This document shows positions 38,971 through 51,639 of a DNA stretch of 64,000 nucleotides, piece after piece. The DNA comes from Nageia nagi (lineage: Eukaryota; Pinophyta). Within the stretch, counting starts at the first letter, position 1. Each line of letters begins with the position of its first letter. The notes under the pieces were generated by a model. That model was not told where the DNA came from, did no database searches, and saw nothing but the letters and a program-made list of their open reading frames with translations. Where the stretch lies: contig JBITNC010000001.1 of assembly GCA_050084985.1 (NCBI GenBank), positions 39,618,001-39,682,000 on the forward strand. The letters are read 5' to 3'. A program made the translations under genes and the position numbers.

Positions 38971-39483
38971 TGTTGTAAATACACTTCATCAGAGCTCTAA
39001 ATTTGAGATCAAATTATGCACTTTCTGATGAAATGCATTCCCCCAGGGAATTTCTTAGAAAAATACCATTATGTTTCAAAAATACACCCATGTTTCCTAA
39101 AACACATTAACCTAGTGTGTTTTCCCTGAAATGCAATCATGTTTCAATATAGAAGTTTAGAACAATTAAGGGTGAATTGTCAAGTCATTTTTTTCCCTTT
39201 TCAATTGGATTTTTGCTTATTTTTCATTCTATTTCTTTCAATTAAGATTCAATATGTATAAATAAATAATCTATACTTGTTCTTCATTTTTATTATGGTG
39301 TATATTGGTGTAACTTAAATATTGTACTAGACTTATAATGCAAATTGTTTAATGAAATTTCATAGTAAATTGTTCTTCAATAAAACATCAATTCGGTCCC
39401 AATTTCATTTTGTATAATGTATTGATATTTGTATGGTGAATGTTAATGCATTATTCATTATAAGTGTATGGTGATAGACTTCA
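38971..39483 (+). repeat. Right (3') LTR of the Copia element
   Basis: A 513 bp partner of 17277-17798, starting TGTTGTAAATACACTTCATC and ending ACTTCA, followed by the target duplication ATGAA. Confidence 0.9.
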
Positions 39484-40080
39484 ATGAAATTATGCAATTC
39501 ATGATACATCTAAGCAATGATGTAGGGAGCCCATGCATACCTCACATCCTATGTCATGTAGTAGACTATGTGAACTAAGCCAAGTAGGAATACCTCATGA
39601 TTTTTATTTGGATACATAATACTATCAATACATATGGTCATAATTAATCAGTAGGAATACCTCATGATTTTTATTTGGATACATAATACTATCAATACAT
39701 ATGGTCATAATCAATCATACTCACCTAAACCTCTTCATTTTACCCCTAAACTAATGATTAAGGTATGCACCCTTCTTATTCTAATGATAATCCTCCAATC
39801 ATCTCAACCATTTAGTTGAATCCTTGCATTTTACATCAATCATGTTCTCCTCTATGAAGATAGGGCATCCTTTTACAAGCACCCATAAGATCCTATGAAT
39901 GTCCTTAAGGAAAATAATAACCTCTTTGGTATGCAAATTAAAGGTATTGGTATTTTTACCTCTCCATAAGGTTTGTGAGTAGCTCCTTTTCCATATGCAC
40001 ATAGGGGACATTGAATAAGTAACTCATGCTAACATGTTGAAGTACACCTTGATCCTCATATTTCATTTTATCATGCCAAC
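39484..40080 (-). pseudogene. PMD protein, N-terminal part, split from 15915-17276
   Basis: The minus strand reads WRGKNTNTFNLHTKEVIIFL then KDIHRILWVLVKG (39960-39860), the PMD signature (TFHLPTGE.T.TL.D...LLGLPV.G). After a frame-breaking duplication it reads LGLVHIVYYMT and DVRYAWAPYIIA, then MYHELHNF. At that point the Copia inserted, and the frame joins HHGVKNGMMIAH at 17276. Combined with the downstream half this is a PMD protein of roughly 550-600 residues with a coiled-coil tail. The region upstream of 40080 shows no clear earlier exon, and the giant-LTR element begins 230 bp away, so the promoter or a first exon may have been separated. Confidence 0.75.
39583..39716. repeat. 67 bp tandem duplication within the PMD gene
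   Basis: Two head-to-tail copies starting agtaggaatacctcatgatt (39583 and 39650) with a single mismatch. 67 is not a multiple of 3, so it breaks the PMD frame. Confidence 0.95.
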
Positions 40081-40309
40081 CCATGCACCATTTTCAACTA
40101 TTAAACATTGGCTTTAACTCCATGAGAAAATAAAAACATTGTATCAAAATCACACAAAGGTATATGTTAGTATATTGTGTTACTCATATAAATTATGTAA
40201 GGAAATTTTATTTTATTTTTTCAAAACATGCATATAACATCACAATAGCATGGAAAACCCCTCCTATAACTAGTAACCTATTTGTTAACCCAACACCAAT
40301 GCTCATACC
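40081..40309. other. Short flank between PMD and the giant-LTR element
   Basis: No feature seen. The last five bases before the LTR (ATACC, 40305-40309) are the expected target duplication of the giant-LTR element. The partner copy is not in the window. Confidence 0.5.
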
Positions 40310-43300
40310 TATAAATACCACCATTTTTAGAACATAAAATTTTTTATTTACATGCATGAAAATTAGAATACTTTCAAATAAATTTCAAACACTTTTATAA
40401 GCCAATGCATATAATGACACTCATTACCAAGAGATGCCTATAGACCAGATCTTAACAAATTAAAAAACACATAGAATGAGGAAGGCTTTGATATTTAATC
40501 ATAGTTCAAATTTTAATGCTAAAAAAGCATTAATAAAATTAAACCCTTCTTACATTCTTTACAAGTGTTGAGTGGAAATATCAATAAAATATTGTAGCTA
40601 TAGCCCAAAATTCTAAAATAATTTGAATTCAAATAGCAAACTTATAGAGCCTATAACTTTGGCTTTTCAAATTTAATTTACATAAATTTCAAATTGGAGT
40701 AAGTTCAACTTGTTTAGGTATTTCTCACAGAATTTTAGATCTTTTTGATTAGTGTAGACCCCTCAAGTTCAAGATAGAATTTCATTAATAATTCAGTCCT
40801 AAAACTATCACAAATAATATAGTCAATTGGTAAAGTATGTAATTTTTAATTTACAAATTCATTTATCTTTGTTTTTAAACCATTGAAAATATTTTGAATA
40901 TTACTATATACCCTTCAAATTTGAACTCATTTCAACACATTTAAGACCTCCATACAATGATTGTCCCAATATCTATCAAAACTAAGAAAAACTAGGAAAA
41001 TAATAATTTCTTCATTTATAACACTACAGCGCAAGAGGTTCAAATGCAAACAAATTCAATTTACCACATTGAAACAACTCAGAACTTACCTAAGTAAAGC
41101 TCAACATTATGAAGTCAAATGGAAAAGAATAATCCATTGATCCTTCCCATTATTACAATGAACATTACAAGCATATGTATATAACTGTATAAATTAAAAG
41201 TAATCTTTAATTAATTTTAATTAATGCATTGATAGGCAAGTTCATTATCCATAAACTAATTTCAAATAGGCCAACAAAACTCTTTGAAATAATCATAAAT
41301 CTTTTGAGGAACTTGATAAAATAAGTGAATTAGAATCTACAGAATATAAGGGCATTAATTATGACCATGGAAGGGTCATACAATATACCTATCTATAAAA
41401 TATTTAGCCCCATATATTTGAGGCTCAAAGAAAGACTACTTGGTACAATGAAGGACATGAAAAGAATATGAAATCACACATTTATTGAACCTTAAAAACT
41501 CAATCAACTACTAAAATAAGAGTAATTCATGGTAATAGATTATAATATACTTTATCCAATTATTACATGTCAAACACCCAACATCTTTATAATTTGTAAA
41601 ATAAAATAAACCTATTCCATTATTCATATAACAAGGGTATACAAAACAAAATTGAGACTATTTTGAATAAACTAACAACTATTTGATTTCACTCCATAGG
41701 TTATTAAAAAATTGAAAACTAATACATAAAACCAATTGAGATAAACAAAGGAATCAATACCAAATTTTTATTCAAACTAAGAGCTAATTCTAATGAAATT
41801 ATGTTTTTATTTTAGAGAAAGAGATCTAATATATATATCTAGAACAATATGAACAAATAACTTCAACATTCATAAAATCTTTTATTTGCATGCAACCAAT
41901 GAACTTTAAAGAGGATCCTCACAATGATAGAAAACATAACTAAAAAAGCTTTGCCCCAAGGTCAAATTTGTCTTTGAAAAATAAATATAATTGAGTGTGA
42001 GATTTTTTTAATCTCAATGAGTTTAGGATTAGACCAAACATGTCAATAATGTCTATGAAGAGTTGGATCGCAACCTATATGCAAGTTAGTACCCTTGCAA
42101 AGGAATGCATACAAGGGAAACTAACAAAATCAACTTTCAAAATTAAATAACAATAATGACATATTGGTTAAGATATGATGCAGTAAATTATGGTTCTTTT
42201 ATGCAACATGTTTCATAAAAAAAAAAATTCAGTAATAAAATCTAGAAGCTTATAGTAATAACATCCATATGTGCATGCAAAATGAATAGTATAAACCTAA
42301 ATTTAAATACCACAAATGATTATTTATATAATATGATAATATAGAAAAAAACTACTAAATTTCCAACCTTTTTCATTCATGAAAATGTTTATTGAACAAA
42401 AAAGTATATTTTCTTATTTGTGATGTTTTAAATAGTTCTAGTATTAGATTTTATGTTCAAAAAGGGTATTGGGTATATTCATCATGAATATGAACTTTGA
42501 TCATGCCATGAACATGGTTTCCTAAGGATAAACTTCTAATGATATTGAGCATATTCCCAAAATAAAAATCCCATCAAATGTACAATAGACAACTACAAAA
42601 AATATCATTGAATTACAAGTGATAGAATAAACCCTCTTGGGGTTGCACAATAATCAAAGTTCCATAATTAATTATGTTTTTATGTTATTCAAAATATAAT
42701 CATCATTAAAAATAAATGTTTACTATTGCTAATGTAATGATTCTCATAACATGGGGGTTCTTCTGGAATCAATCATTTTCAAAAGTGGTGAAGACCAAAA
42801 AACTCACCTTCGATGCTACCCAATTTAATTTGAAGCCCATAAAGTTTAGTACAAATTATGCCAAGACTCAAGCTCCTTCCTCTACCTAAGTTTTGATTAT
42901 TAGACCCCCAAAATACCCCTATGAATCTATTTCTAAATAGCCATAGTCCATGATTAGAAAAATGGAGTGAGGGTTTGTAGTAACCATAAGTTTCCATGTA
43001 TTCCCAACTTTTAGTTTGCATTGCCACATGAATTCCTCACTCACCACGTTGTGTCACAACTCCAATCCCATACAAGAAGAAAATATAACTACCTAGAGGA
43101 AAATATCAAATAAAACCCACAACAAGGTGCTACATCTAACTCCAAAAATGATACCAGATGGCCTCATGAAGGAGGAAACATTATCATAGAATCCCCACTA
43201 ACTTGCCACAATGACCCTTAGGTTAAAATCATCCAACAAAATCACTTTTGGATTTTATTTCATGAAGGAAGATCACAAAAAGTTTTACTAGGAAGAGAAA

Positions 43301-44402
43301 CCCTTGGAGCCATGGCAGCCATCTCTCAAGATCCCATACCACAAATGACTTAGGTTTTTTTCCTCTTTTTCCCCAAAACTCTCTCTTATTTCCCCTATGC
43401 TTCTAGATATCTTCTTAATAATACATGAAAAGTGGAAATTAAACATTATTAATTTCCTATTAGGGATTTTTTAAATAATATTCCAAATTGCCCATTCATC
43501 TTAGTACTCTATTAGGTCATTCTAATGGAGGATATTATTATAATTTGAGAATGCATTCCATTATATTCTATTTTCATAATTGAAAAAGACAACATAAATG
43601 TTTAGAGAAGGTAATAAAAGATCACCAAATCTTGCTAAGGCCTTTATTGGCATAATAATTATGATTATCAAGTGTTCTCATAAGGTTGTATATGTAATAA
43701 TAATCTACTTACAGTGATATTACTCACATGGAAAAATTCTTAAAGGGTTTAAATGATGCATTCAAAGATGAAAATGCTTAAATTCTAAGCTAGACAATTT
43801 TTAAGCAATAAATTTAAATTTTAATCTAGTAAAATAAGAAAGATACTTAGATACAAAAAGAAAGGTCATGAAATACTCTACCACTTGGATTAAACACATT
43901 CCACTTTGTTTTTCCTAAGGAAGGATGTAGATAAACTAGTCTCCTTCTATGCATAAATTCATTCATGCATAGACCATTCAAATTTTATTTCAAAACTTCA
44001 ATATGATCTCAAGGACAATGTAGGTATCTCAATTTGTATCCTTTGTAAAAACTCTTGTGCTATAGTCATATACATCTACTATATCAACATCATACTCTTT
44101 TAATTATGTTCACATAATCAAACCTCATAACCTAGTCCCTTCATGAGTGTTTTGTGTAGGAACGACTACAATATCCATGATGTGAGCTTGATAATCTTAT
44201 GAGATCTGAGGCCATTTTCAAGTACAACTGTACACACCTCTCTCATAAGTACTAAATGCATCTTGTGGAATCACTTCCACATGCATGAATTATTGATCCA
44301 TACATCCATGTACCATATTATATTATGGTAAATATATGAGTTATCAGATATCATTTATAATATTTCTCCTTTCCTTGAACAATGTAAATGATCGTGACAT
44401 AC
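40310..44402 (-). repeat. Left (3') giant LTR, minimum extent
   Basis: Collinear with the right copy from tataaataccacca (40310) to atcgtgacatact (44402). Shared landmarks are cactacagcgcaagaggttc (41024), ctatgaagagttggatc (42052) and the 'cattattaatttcctatt' section (43444). The LTR itself may run further right (to between 44.8 and 46 kb), but the right copy is cut there by another insertion. Confidence 0.8.
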
Positions 44403-46140
44403 TTATATTCATCCATGGAGTCATATACAATACTCTAAACTTTTCTCAATATTATATTCCTAGACCCATGTTTCTTGGTCTAGTTCAACTTTCTAAAAAT
44501 AATCTTACTCAAAATTTAAGAGAAAAAACAAATTAAACAAATTAGATTATGTCTCTTATACTCCTAAGATGTATAACACCATCTCATGCATAGTACCTAC
44601 CTCAAAGATGTCATATCTAGAATACCTAATTTTGCAACATCCAATATGGTCAACTAACATGCAATACATGTATAGTAATGTTCCACTTTTAATCAATTTA
44701 TTTGATCTTATAATGGAAAACCACAAGTTAGCATCTAATCATTATATAACTAAATAGTATTGAGAAAAGTAATTATAAGAATTCATTTGCTTACATAAAT
44801 TTTTCCTAGTCAAAAGCAGAAATTACATGACCATCTACTCCTCATGGTGTCCATACCTATATGAATCATCAAACATACCTAAACATATCACAATCTTTGC
44901 AAAAGGTAGTTATCCCATAGATTTGAAGGCATAAAAAACACAAATGAAATTTTTTTTTTTTAATTTTTCTTTCTATTCTTACAAAACAAACTAGAATACA
45001 ATTCTCCTCTTGCTAAAAAAATATAATACAAATATTGAATTAGAAAAATTCAAATATATTATAAATACATATATTCCTTATGTGCAATAGTCACATATAC
45101 TTACCACCTATATACCTATATATACAAGTATTGAATGAAAACTCCATCAACGAACTCTTGACTACTTGGAGTGATCACCCAATAAAATGCATGGAGTACC
45201 CACATCAATATTGATGCAACCTTATGTATAATGTATTATCCCACATAACCATGTGCAATAAATTAATTATTAATCCACTTACAAAACACTTTTTACAACT
45301 CATGGTAAGATTCAAAAAATATCCATGCACATCGCATAGATAAGATCCATGCATGCTGCATAGATATCTAGTTTTAATCTTCTTTCTTTATCAGAACCTA
45401 TAAATAAATTTGATAGTAATCAAAAAAAAGAAAATTGAGTTTTGAAAGGGACTCAAAATTTTTTTTTACATTAATAATGGTAATAAAACATATTTTCCTC
45501 TATAAAAAACAAGCTGAGTATAATATAACTTAGCATATAAAAATCATAATAATAATCCCCATAGTACCATATAAAGAATATAATATAGTAGTAGTATAAG
45601 TCATGATTTGTCATGTGTTCATAAGTAAAATGAAGCATTGCAATGAAAATACATTTAAATCCCTATACAATAATATTAAATAAGTTTGTGTTCAAAAATA
45701 GTGTTATTATAATTATGATTATTTTGAAAGAGTAAACCTAGAGAGCCTTAACCCTAAAATTGTAGTCTAGTCATAAAAATAAAAATAACTAGCCCTGATT
45801 GTTACTACCATTGGTTGGCTTCACATTTTGTATTGGTTTGAATTTGAAGTAGATTCCTAAATTATACTAAGCCCTAATAGAGGTTTGGATCATTGCAAAT
45901 ACATGATGCCATAATTCCTGCACCCTTACCTCATTAGGATGAAAAGGTTCCTCATCCATTTTCTTTCTTAAATTTTGATAGTTATGTTTATAGAATTTCA
46001 TGTATATTCTCCTTCAGGATTTTCTCTTTTGCATAAAGAAATAATTTTGAATGTTAGTTCCTTGTATGCATTCATAAATAGGAATGGATTCAAAGACAAC
46101 ACTTAGGCATCCTTGGCTTCTATCTACTTCTGCCAATATT
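44403..46140. other. Probable remainder of the left giant LTR and internal flank
   Basis: No second copy is in the window. Short frames (44336-44536, 44569-44757) have no motif. T-runs at 44948-44961 and 45458-45466 could be the polyA end of the minus-strand LINE or a polypurine tract on the minus strand. I cannot place the LTR boundary. Confidence 0.4.
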
Positions 46141-48040
46141 GCATCATGTAGATGAATGTTCTTAGGCATGCAGATAAGCTAGATTTTGTACTTCTTATAG
46201 TTTGTATGTTTGGGTCACCTTCATATAGTTTCATATATAATAAGAGGGAGATTGAGGGGATCAATTTCACTATTTTGAGTGGGGTTAAGAGGGAGAGGAT
46301 CATAGGTATATTGGGATTAGATAGGATGTTTTCACTAATGACCTCCTTGGGATATTTCTTTAGAATATCTGATCAATATCTAGATCCACCCCCTCAATCT
46401 AAGAAAGTTTGCATTTTTTTTGCCTTTCATAAGTGTGCAAGATATGTGGGATTGAGTAATGGCTGATAAAGATTTTATTTTGTTCAATAATATTAGAATT
46501 CTTTGGGGCCAAGCTAATATTACCTTCCTCTCTCATAGGGCTATCAAAAATAAGGATAGATTTAGGGTCCAACATACCTTTTCTTATATAATTTGAAAAA
46601 ATTGAATGGGTCCATATTCTTAAGGGAGTTGGATTCCCACTTGCTTTGTTAAGCCCTACGAAACCTTATTCCTAACTATCTTCTAGGTTAACCTTATCCT
46701 ACAAGTCCTATCTTAGATCATCCTTGATGATAACATTATGAGCTTGAAATGTTGCTCTTATGCACCTCCATAATTGAATTTTCTTTCTTCATCCTCATCC
46801 TATTCATTACCATAAGTTTGATTATTCTCTTTATTACTAGGATTGACATGTTGTGCATCAACATTTTGTGCTAGACCCTCTTGGATATTCACATCAATAG
46901 AGTTCCTCTCATGCCTTCTTTGGGCCCTAATTTAACTATCACTCTAGATGGTAGAGCCCCAATGATTTTCCTCTCTATTCTTAGGTTATCTCTAAACAAA
47001 GTTAACAAGCTAGTACCAATAAACCAGTAACATAATTGCCTAGTGTAAAGCTATAGAGCTGGGTTTTTCCCTGAACTTAATTATCAACATAGCCAAAGAG
47101 TATCAGACAAATTGGGAAAAATTCACCTATTCCTATAGTGGCTTGAAGTGATTTAGCATAATTATGTGGGTGTCAAACACATCCATATGTATACCATCCA
47201 AAGTGATATACTTCATAAAAACTAAGGATAGGGTAAATTGCTCCTATAGTACCCCCTTATGCAAGGCTCAAGTTGGATTTGCCTACCTTCAAATTGTTTA
47301 ACCTCTTCAAGTTTATTGATCTTGTAATTTTGCTTCACAATATTGCCTCTATTTAGGAGTCCTATAGCTTTTATAGTGGTTTATTTGCTAAAGGAAATAT
47401 CTCTCCCATGAGTTTTGCAAGTACCATTCTCCTAAGTACTGATGACATAATTAACTAATCTTTTGTCATTTCTTACTCTACATGCTTCAATGAACCTATA
47501 TATACCTCCTTTGTAGATAATTTTCCAAACATTGAGGTCCTTTTTCACCTTACTAGGATCACTTAACTCTATAAAAATAATGGCTCCTCCCATTTTCCCC
47601 TAACTCATCTCTTTTTGAACATCTTTGTAGATGATAGGGTGGTAGTAGTCATGGTACTTATTCTAGTATTTATGCTTTTCAATTCTGTTAATCCATCCAA
47701 TTTTAATTTCCTTATACTCAAATCCATCATAATGGAATATGAAATAGGATCTCCAACTTATTATTTTACTAATTCTAGGCTTTGCATTAGTTTTCCAATC
47801 CATCATACTAACATCACCTCTGTCAAAATTAATATCCAAATCACTAGATATTATTACCTTTTTAAATGTTGGATCCTTGACTCCCATGCCAATATCAATT
47901 TTGCAAGATTTAGTCATGTCAATTGATAATTTTTTTAAATCTTAACAATACCTTGTTAATGTCAAAGTACACCATCAAATTCTTACGCAATCTAAGGATT
48001 GTAAGTTTGAAAACTTCATGTGCTTCATTTTCTTTCTCTT
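46141..48040 (-). pseudogene. Unassigned minus-strand coding relic next to the LINE
   Basis: Minus-strand frames give readable but unknown text: an 84-codon frame at 47917-47663 (KIDIGMGVKDPTFKKVIISS), then MGGAIIFIELSDPSKVKKDL (near 47590-47530), IYKGGIYRFIEACRVRNDKR (near 47515-47455) and YKINKLEEVKQFEGRQIQLE (near 47330-47270). It directly follows the LINE zf-RVT end in the same sense, so it may be a LINE 3' extension or a separate element. An opposite-strand 104-codon frame at 46152-46466 has no motif either. Confidence 0.35.
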
Positions 48041-51000
48041 CAAAAAGATGCTTATTCCTCTGCTTCCATATTTGCCACCATAGATGGGCAATCAGAATTG
48101 TCTAGCATTTCTCATAGCTTTTTTCTTCCTCCCATGCTAACAATTGTACTATACACTATTTTGCATCATTAGGTTAGATCAATTGGATGTTCATTTTTTA
48201 AAACACCATGCTCCAAATGTTCTTAGAATAATCATAGTGCAAGAAGATATGATCTATGTTTTCCTCTTATTTCTTGCATAAAACACACATGTTAACCATA
48301 CTAATTCCTCTCTTTTTTAATTTATTAAATGTCATCAATATTTTTCTAGCAACAAGTCATAAGAAAAAAGCTATCATGGGTGTTATTTTGGCCTTCCATA
48401 TTTTGTTCCAAATTTTGGCCCCCTTTTTATTTTCAAGATTATTCCTTGGGACTTTGACTACCTCTTTTACCTTGTATTGCCCATCTGGCCTAACCTTCCA
48501 CATCAATTTTCCTTCAATTCTATTAAGCTTAATATCATAGTCATTAAATTTCTTCTCAAGCTGATTGAGATGGTTTGCTATTCTTCCTCAGGAGGGTTTA
48601 TGAATCTTCCAGCTATTGGTGTCTTCTTCAACATAATTGACTATTATGCTCCCTTAGCATTTCAAGGCCCATTTTTCTCTATATTTTTAATCCTTCAGAT
48701 TAATGAGAGACTCAACTTTCAATCGAGCATCTTCTCACATAAAAACTTGTTTACCATCTCCTAGGAGCCATTTAGTTTCCTCTTGGATAGTGAATTTTAC
48801 TACTATTAACCTATTCCAAAAAGGTGAGCCATAAGGTGGGTTTTGAATTCTTAATATGTAGTTTTGACCCATCATATATTTTTCTTTACATATGTGAATC
48901 CACTCCCTTTCTCATTGTGTGCTATTTGCCAAACTAGTTTCCCTCTAAGAGCTTGACCAACATGCTTTATTTTTCTCAACCCCAACTCTCTCTGATCCTT
49001 TTCCATGTAGATAGAGTTCTACCTAACTAGAGTTATTTTCCTCCTTTTTGAGTCTCATGACCACAAAAAATTATTACAAATTTTATCGATATTATCACAA
49101 ATTATAATAGGAAAGTTAAAGGCCATCATGCTATAAACATGAATGCTTTGCAGCACTGATTTAATAAGAACAAGTTTACCTCCATAACCTAAACATTTTC
49201 CCTTCCATCTGGATAATTTATTTTGAACTTTTAGGAACAAGGAATCCCAATAATGAGTTTTAAATCTCCCAACATACATAGGCATACCTAAATATTTAGT
49301 TAGTAAATAATCCATTTTGCATCCCCACACTTTGATGATTCTTTTCTTATTGATTTAATAATAATTTAAGAGGTAGAGTTTGGTTTTCTTAAGATTTATT
49401 TTTTGATGTGAAGCCTTTTCATACATGTTTAGCACCTTCTTAAATTGGATAGATTCACCTCTTTCAACCTTACCAATAAAAATAGTATCATCAACAAATT
49501 GATGATGTGTTATGGTAATACAGTTATGGGATGGTATAACTCCTTTTAAGGCTTGGGTATCCCTAGATTGTTTGATTGTTCTTCCTAGATCTTTAGCCAT
49601 AATGATGAATAGGTAGGGTGATATTAGGTCTCCTTTCTTGAGGCCTCTTTAAGAGTTAAAGTATCATATAATTTTACCATTTATAATAATTGAGAACATA
49701 TGTGTGGAGATACATTCCATAATCCATTTTCTCCACACTTTTTCAAAACAAAATTTTGCTAGCACTATGTCCAAGAAGAACCAGCTTACTATATCATAAG
49801 CTTTTTCCATGTCCAACTTCACAACCATAGTTGGAGTTTTCTTATTATGCATAGAATGAAGAACTTCATGGACTTGGCTAATAACATTAGTAAGTTATCC
49901 TCCCTCCACAAAACCATCTTTCTCAGTAGATATGATTTGAGACATTATTGGTTTTAGTCTTTCTACCATTATCTTTGTAATGATTTTATAAGTTACATTA
50001 CATAGGCTAATAGGTCTATAATCTTTGAACTTCTTTGCCTCTTGACTCTTAGGTATTATAGTCAAGAAAGTGTTATTCCATTATTTTAGTAATTTTCCTT
50101 TTTTATAGAATTCCTTAATAGCATACCACACATCCTTCTCTACTATTTCCCAATTTTTTTGAAAGAACCCAGTAGGAAATCCATCTGGTCCATGAGCTTT
50201 ATCTACTTCCATGAGAAATATCACCTTTTTAATTTATTCTTGTATGATTTGTTGTTGCAATGCTTCATTTTACTGATCGATTATAATCTTTGGTATATTT
50301 TGGATAATTTTTCTAGTAGCTATGGAGTTACTTCTTTGGTCCACTATAAGGATCTCTTTGTAAAACCCCACTGCTTCTTGCTTTAATTCTTGCTCCTTTG
50401 AGGTTACATTACCATCAAATTTTTTGATCTTAATAATCCTTTTGAAGCTTCTCCTCCTTTAAGTCATGATTTTGAAGAACTTGGTGTTCTTATCCCCTTC
50501 ATTTAGCCAATACACTCTAGACTTTTATTTTTAGAGTTGCTTCTCCTATGAAATAGTGTTATAGTACTTTGCTAACACTATTTTCTCTTCTTTGTCTAGC
50601 TCTATCATCCTTTCGTTAATATTTTATTTTCAATCTCTTACAACTTCTCCTTCATCTAAATTTTTCTAAAATGAACATTTTTAAAAGTTGTTCTATTCCA
50701 AATTTTTAAATTTCTTTTGACTTCATACAACTTTTTCACTAATCTGTACATGGTTGTACCTTCTATCTTGATCTTCCACCAATTTGCAATCATATCCTTA
50801 AAGTCCTCATGAGACATCCACATATTTTCTAATTTAAAGGTATTTTTTTCTTCAATGTCTTTTCTATATTAAGATCTTTTGGTCTATGATCACAAAAAAT
50901 TCTTAATAATGAAGTAATACTAGTATTAGGATAGTTATCTAACCAATCTTAAGAGATTTCTATCCTATCTAGTATCCTCTAAATAAAACCAAACCTAATC

Positions 51001-51600
51001 CTTCTATTGAACTAGGTATACCTATTACCTTTCAAGTTGAGATCAATTATAGCAATATTGTCTAGAAAATTCTAAAAATATTTCATACTAGAGGCCATAT
51101 TAATTATCCCTCCATATTTATCCTACAAATTCAAAGGAGAGTTAAAATCTTCTCTTATCAACCAAGGCATATTAAGAAACATATTTCTATGATTAGATAA
51201 TAAATCCCAAAAAACTCTTTTCCTATTTAAGAAATTGGGAACATAGATATTAGACATAATAAAGTTATAGTTTGAGGACTCACATTTGATTTTCATAGAT
51301 AAGAATCTATTGGAGGGGCAATGAATTCTATATACTTCTACTTTCATGGGGTCCCATAATATCCATAGACCATCTTCCTTCCCTACTATTGTGATGGCCT
51401 CATATTTGGCTTCCTTTCATTTTTTTGCTATTTTCTGATTCTTATGTTGTTTAACTTTAGTTTCTTATATTAGGAGGATATCTGGTTTGGTTTCTCTCCT
51501 AAGGTATTTGACAATATTTTGTTTCCTAAGTAGATTGCATCCTTAGATATTCTAGCATATAATATTCATCATCATCTATGCCTAACTCCACTTTGCTCGT
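48041..51600 (-). pseudogene. L1-type LINE ORF2: endonuclease, RT and zf-RVT
   Basis: All ORF2 domains can be followed on the minus strand. The endonuclease (51560-50900) has YLRRETKPDILLI, SNIYVPNFLNRKRVFWDLLS, W..REDFNSPLNL (the GDFN site, with Gly-Asp changed to Glu-Asp) and FCDHRPKDLNIE (SDHRP site). RT reads DKAHGPDGFPTGFFQKNWE (50210-50150), DYRPISLCNVTYKIITKIM (50010-49950), PTMVVKLDMEKAYDIVSW (49835-49780), HHQFVDDTIFIGK (FVDD box near 49480), then KYLGMPMYVGRF and KLSRWKGKCLGYGGKLVLIK. The zinc-finger RT tail is at 48460-48240 (WNKIWKAKITPMIAFFLWLV). The protein would nick target DNA and copy the LINE RNA in place. Stops and frameshifts every 50-90 codons show it is inactive. Confidence 0.9.
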
Positions 51601-51639
51601 GAGTGTTCTTTGTCTATTTTATTTTTTTTCTTCATAGAG

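Larger units (their letters stand above)
17277..39483 (+). mobile_element. Ty1/Copia element with both LTRs, interrupted by a Gypsy
   Basis: Two direct LTRs (17277-17798 and 38971-39483) share start (TGTTG.AAATACACTTCATC) and end (GACTTCA or AACTTCA), and bound gag and pol in the same sense. The 5 bp before the left LTR (ATGAA, 17272-17276) equal the 5 bp after the right LTR (39484-39488), a perfect target duplication. The element lies inside the minus-strand PMD gene, and the PMD frame joins across it. Subtracting the nested Gypsy (22142-38895) leaves about 5.4 kb, normal for Copia. The LTRs differ at roughly 15-20% of positions by eye, so the insertion is old. Pol has stops and lost catalytic residues, so it is inactive. 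Confidence 0.9.

Noticed and set aside
47615-48764. Several plus-strand open frames of 60-103 codons
   Set aside because: They are complements of the minus-strand LINE and its downstream relic, where RT and zf-RVT motifs are clear.
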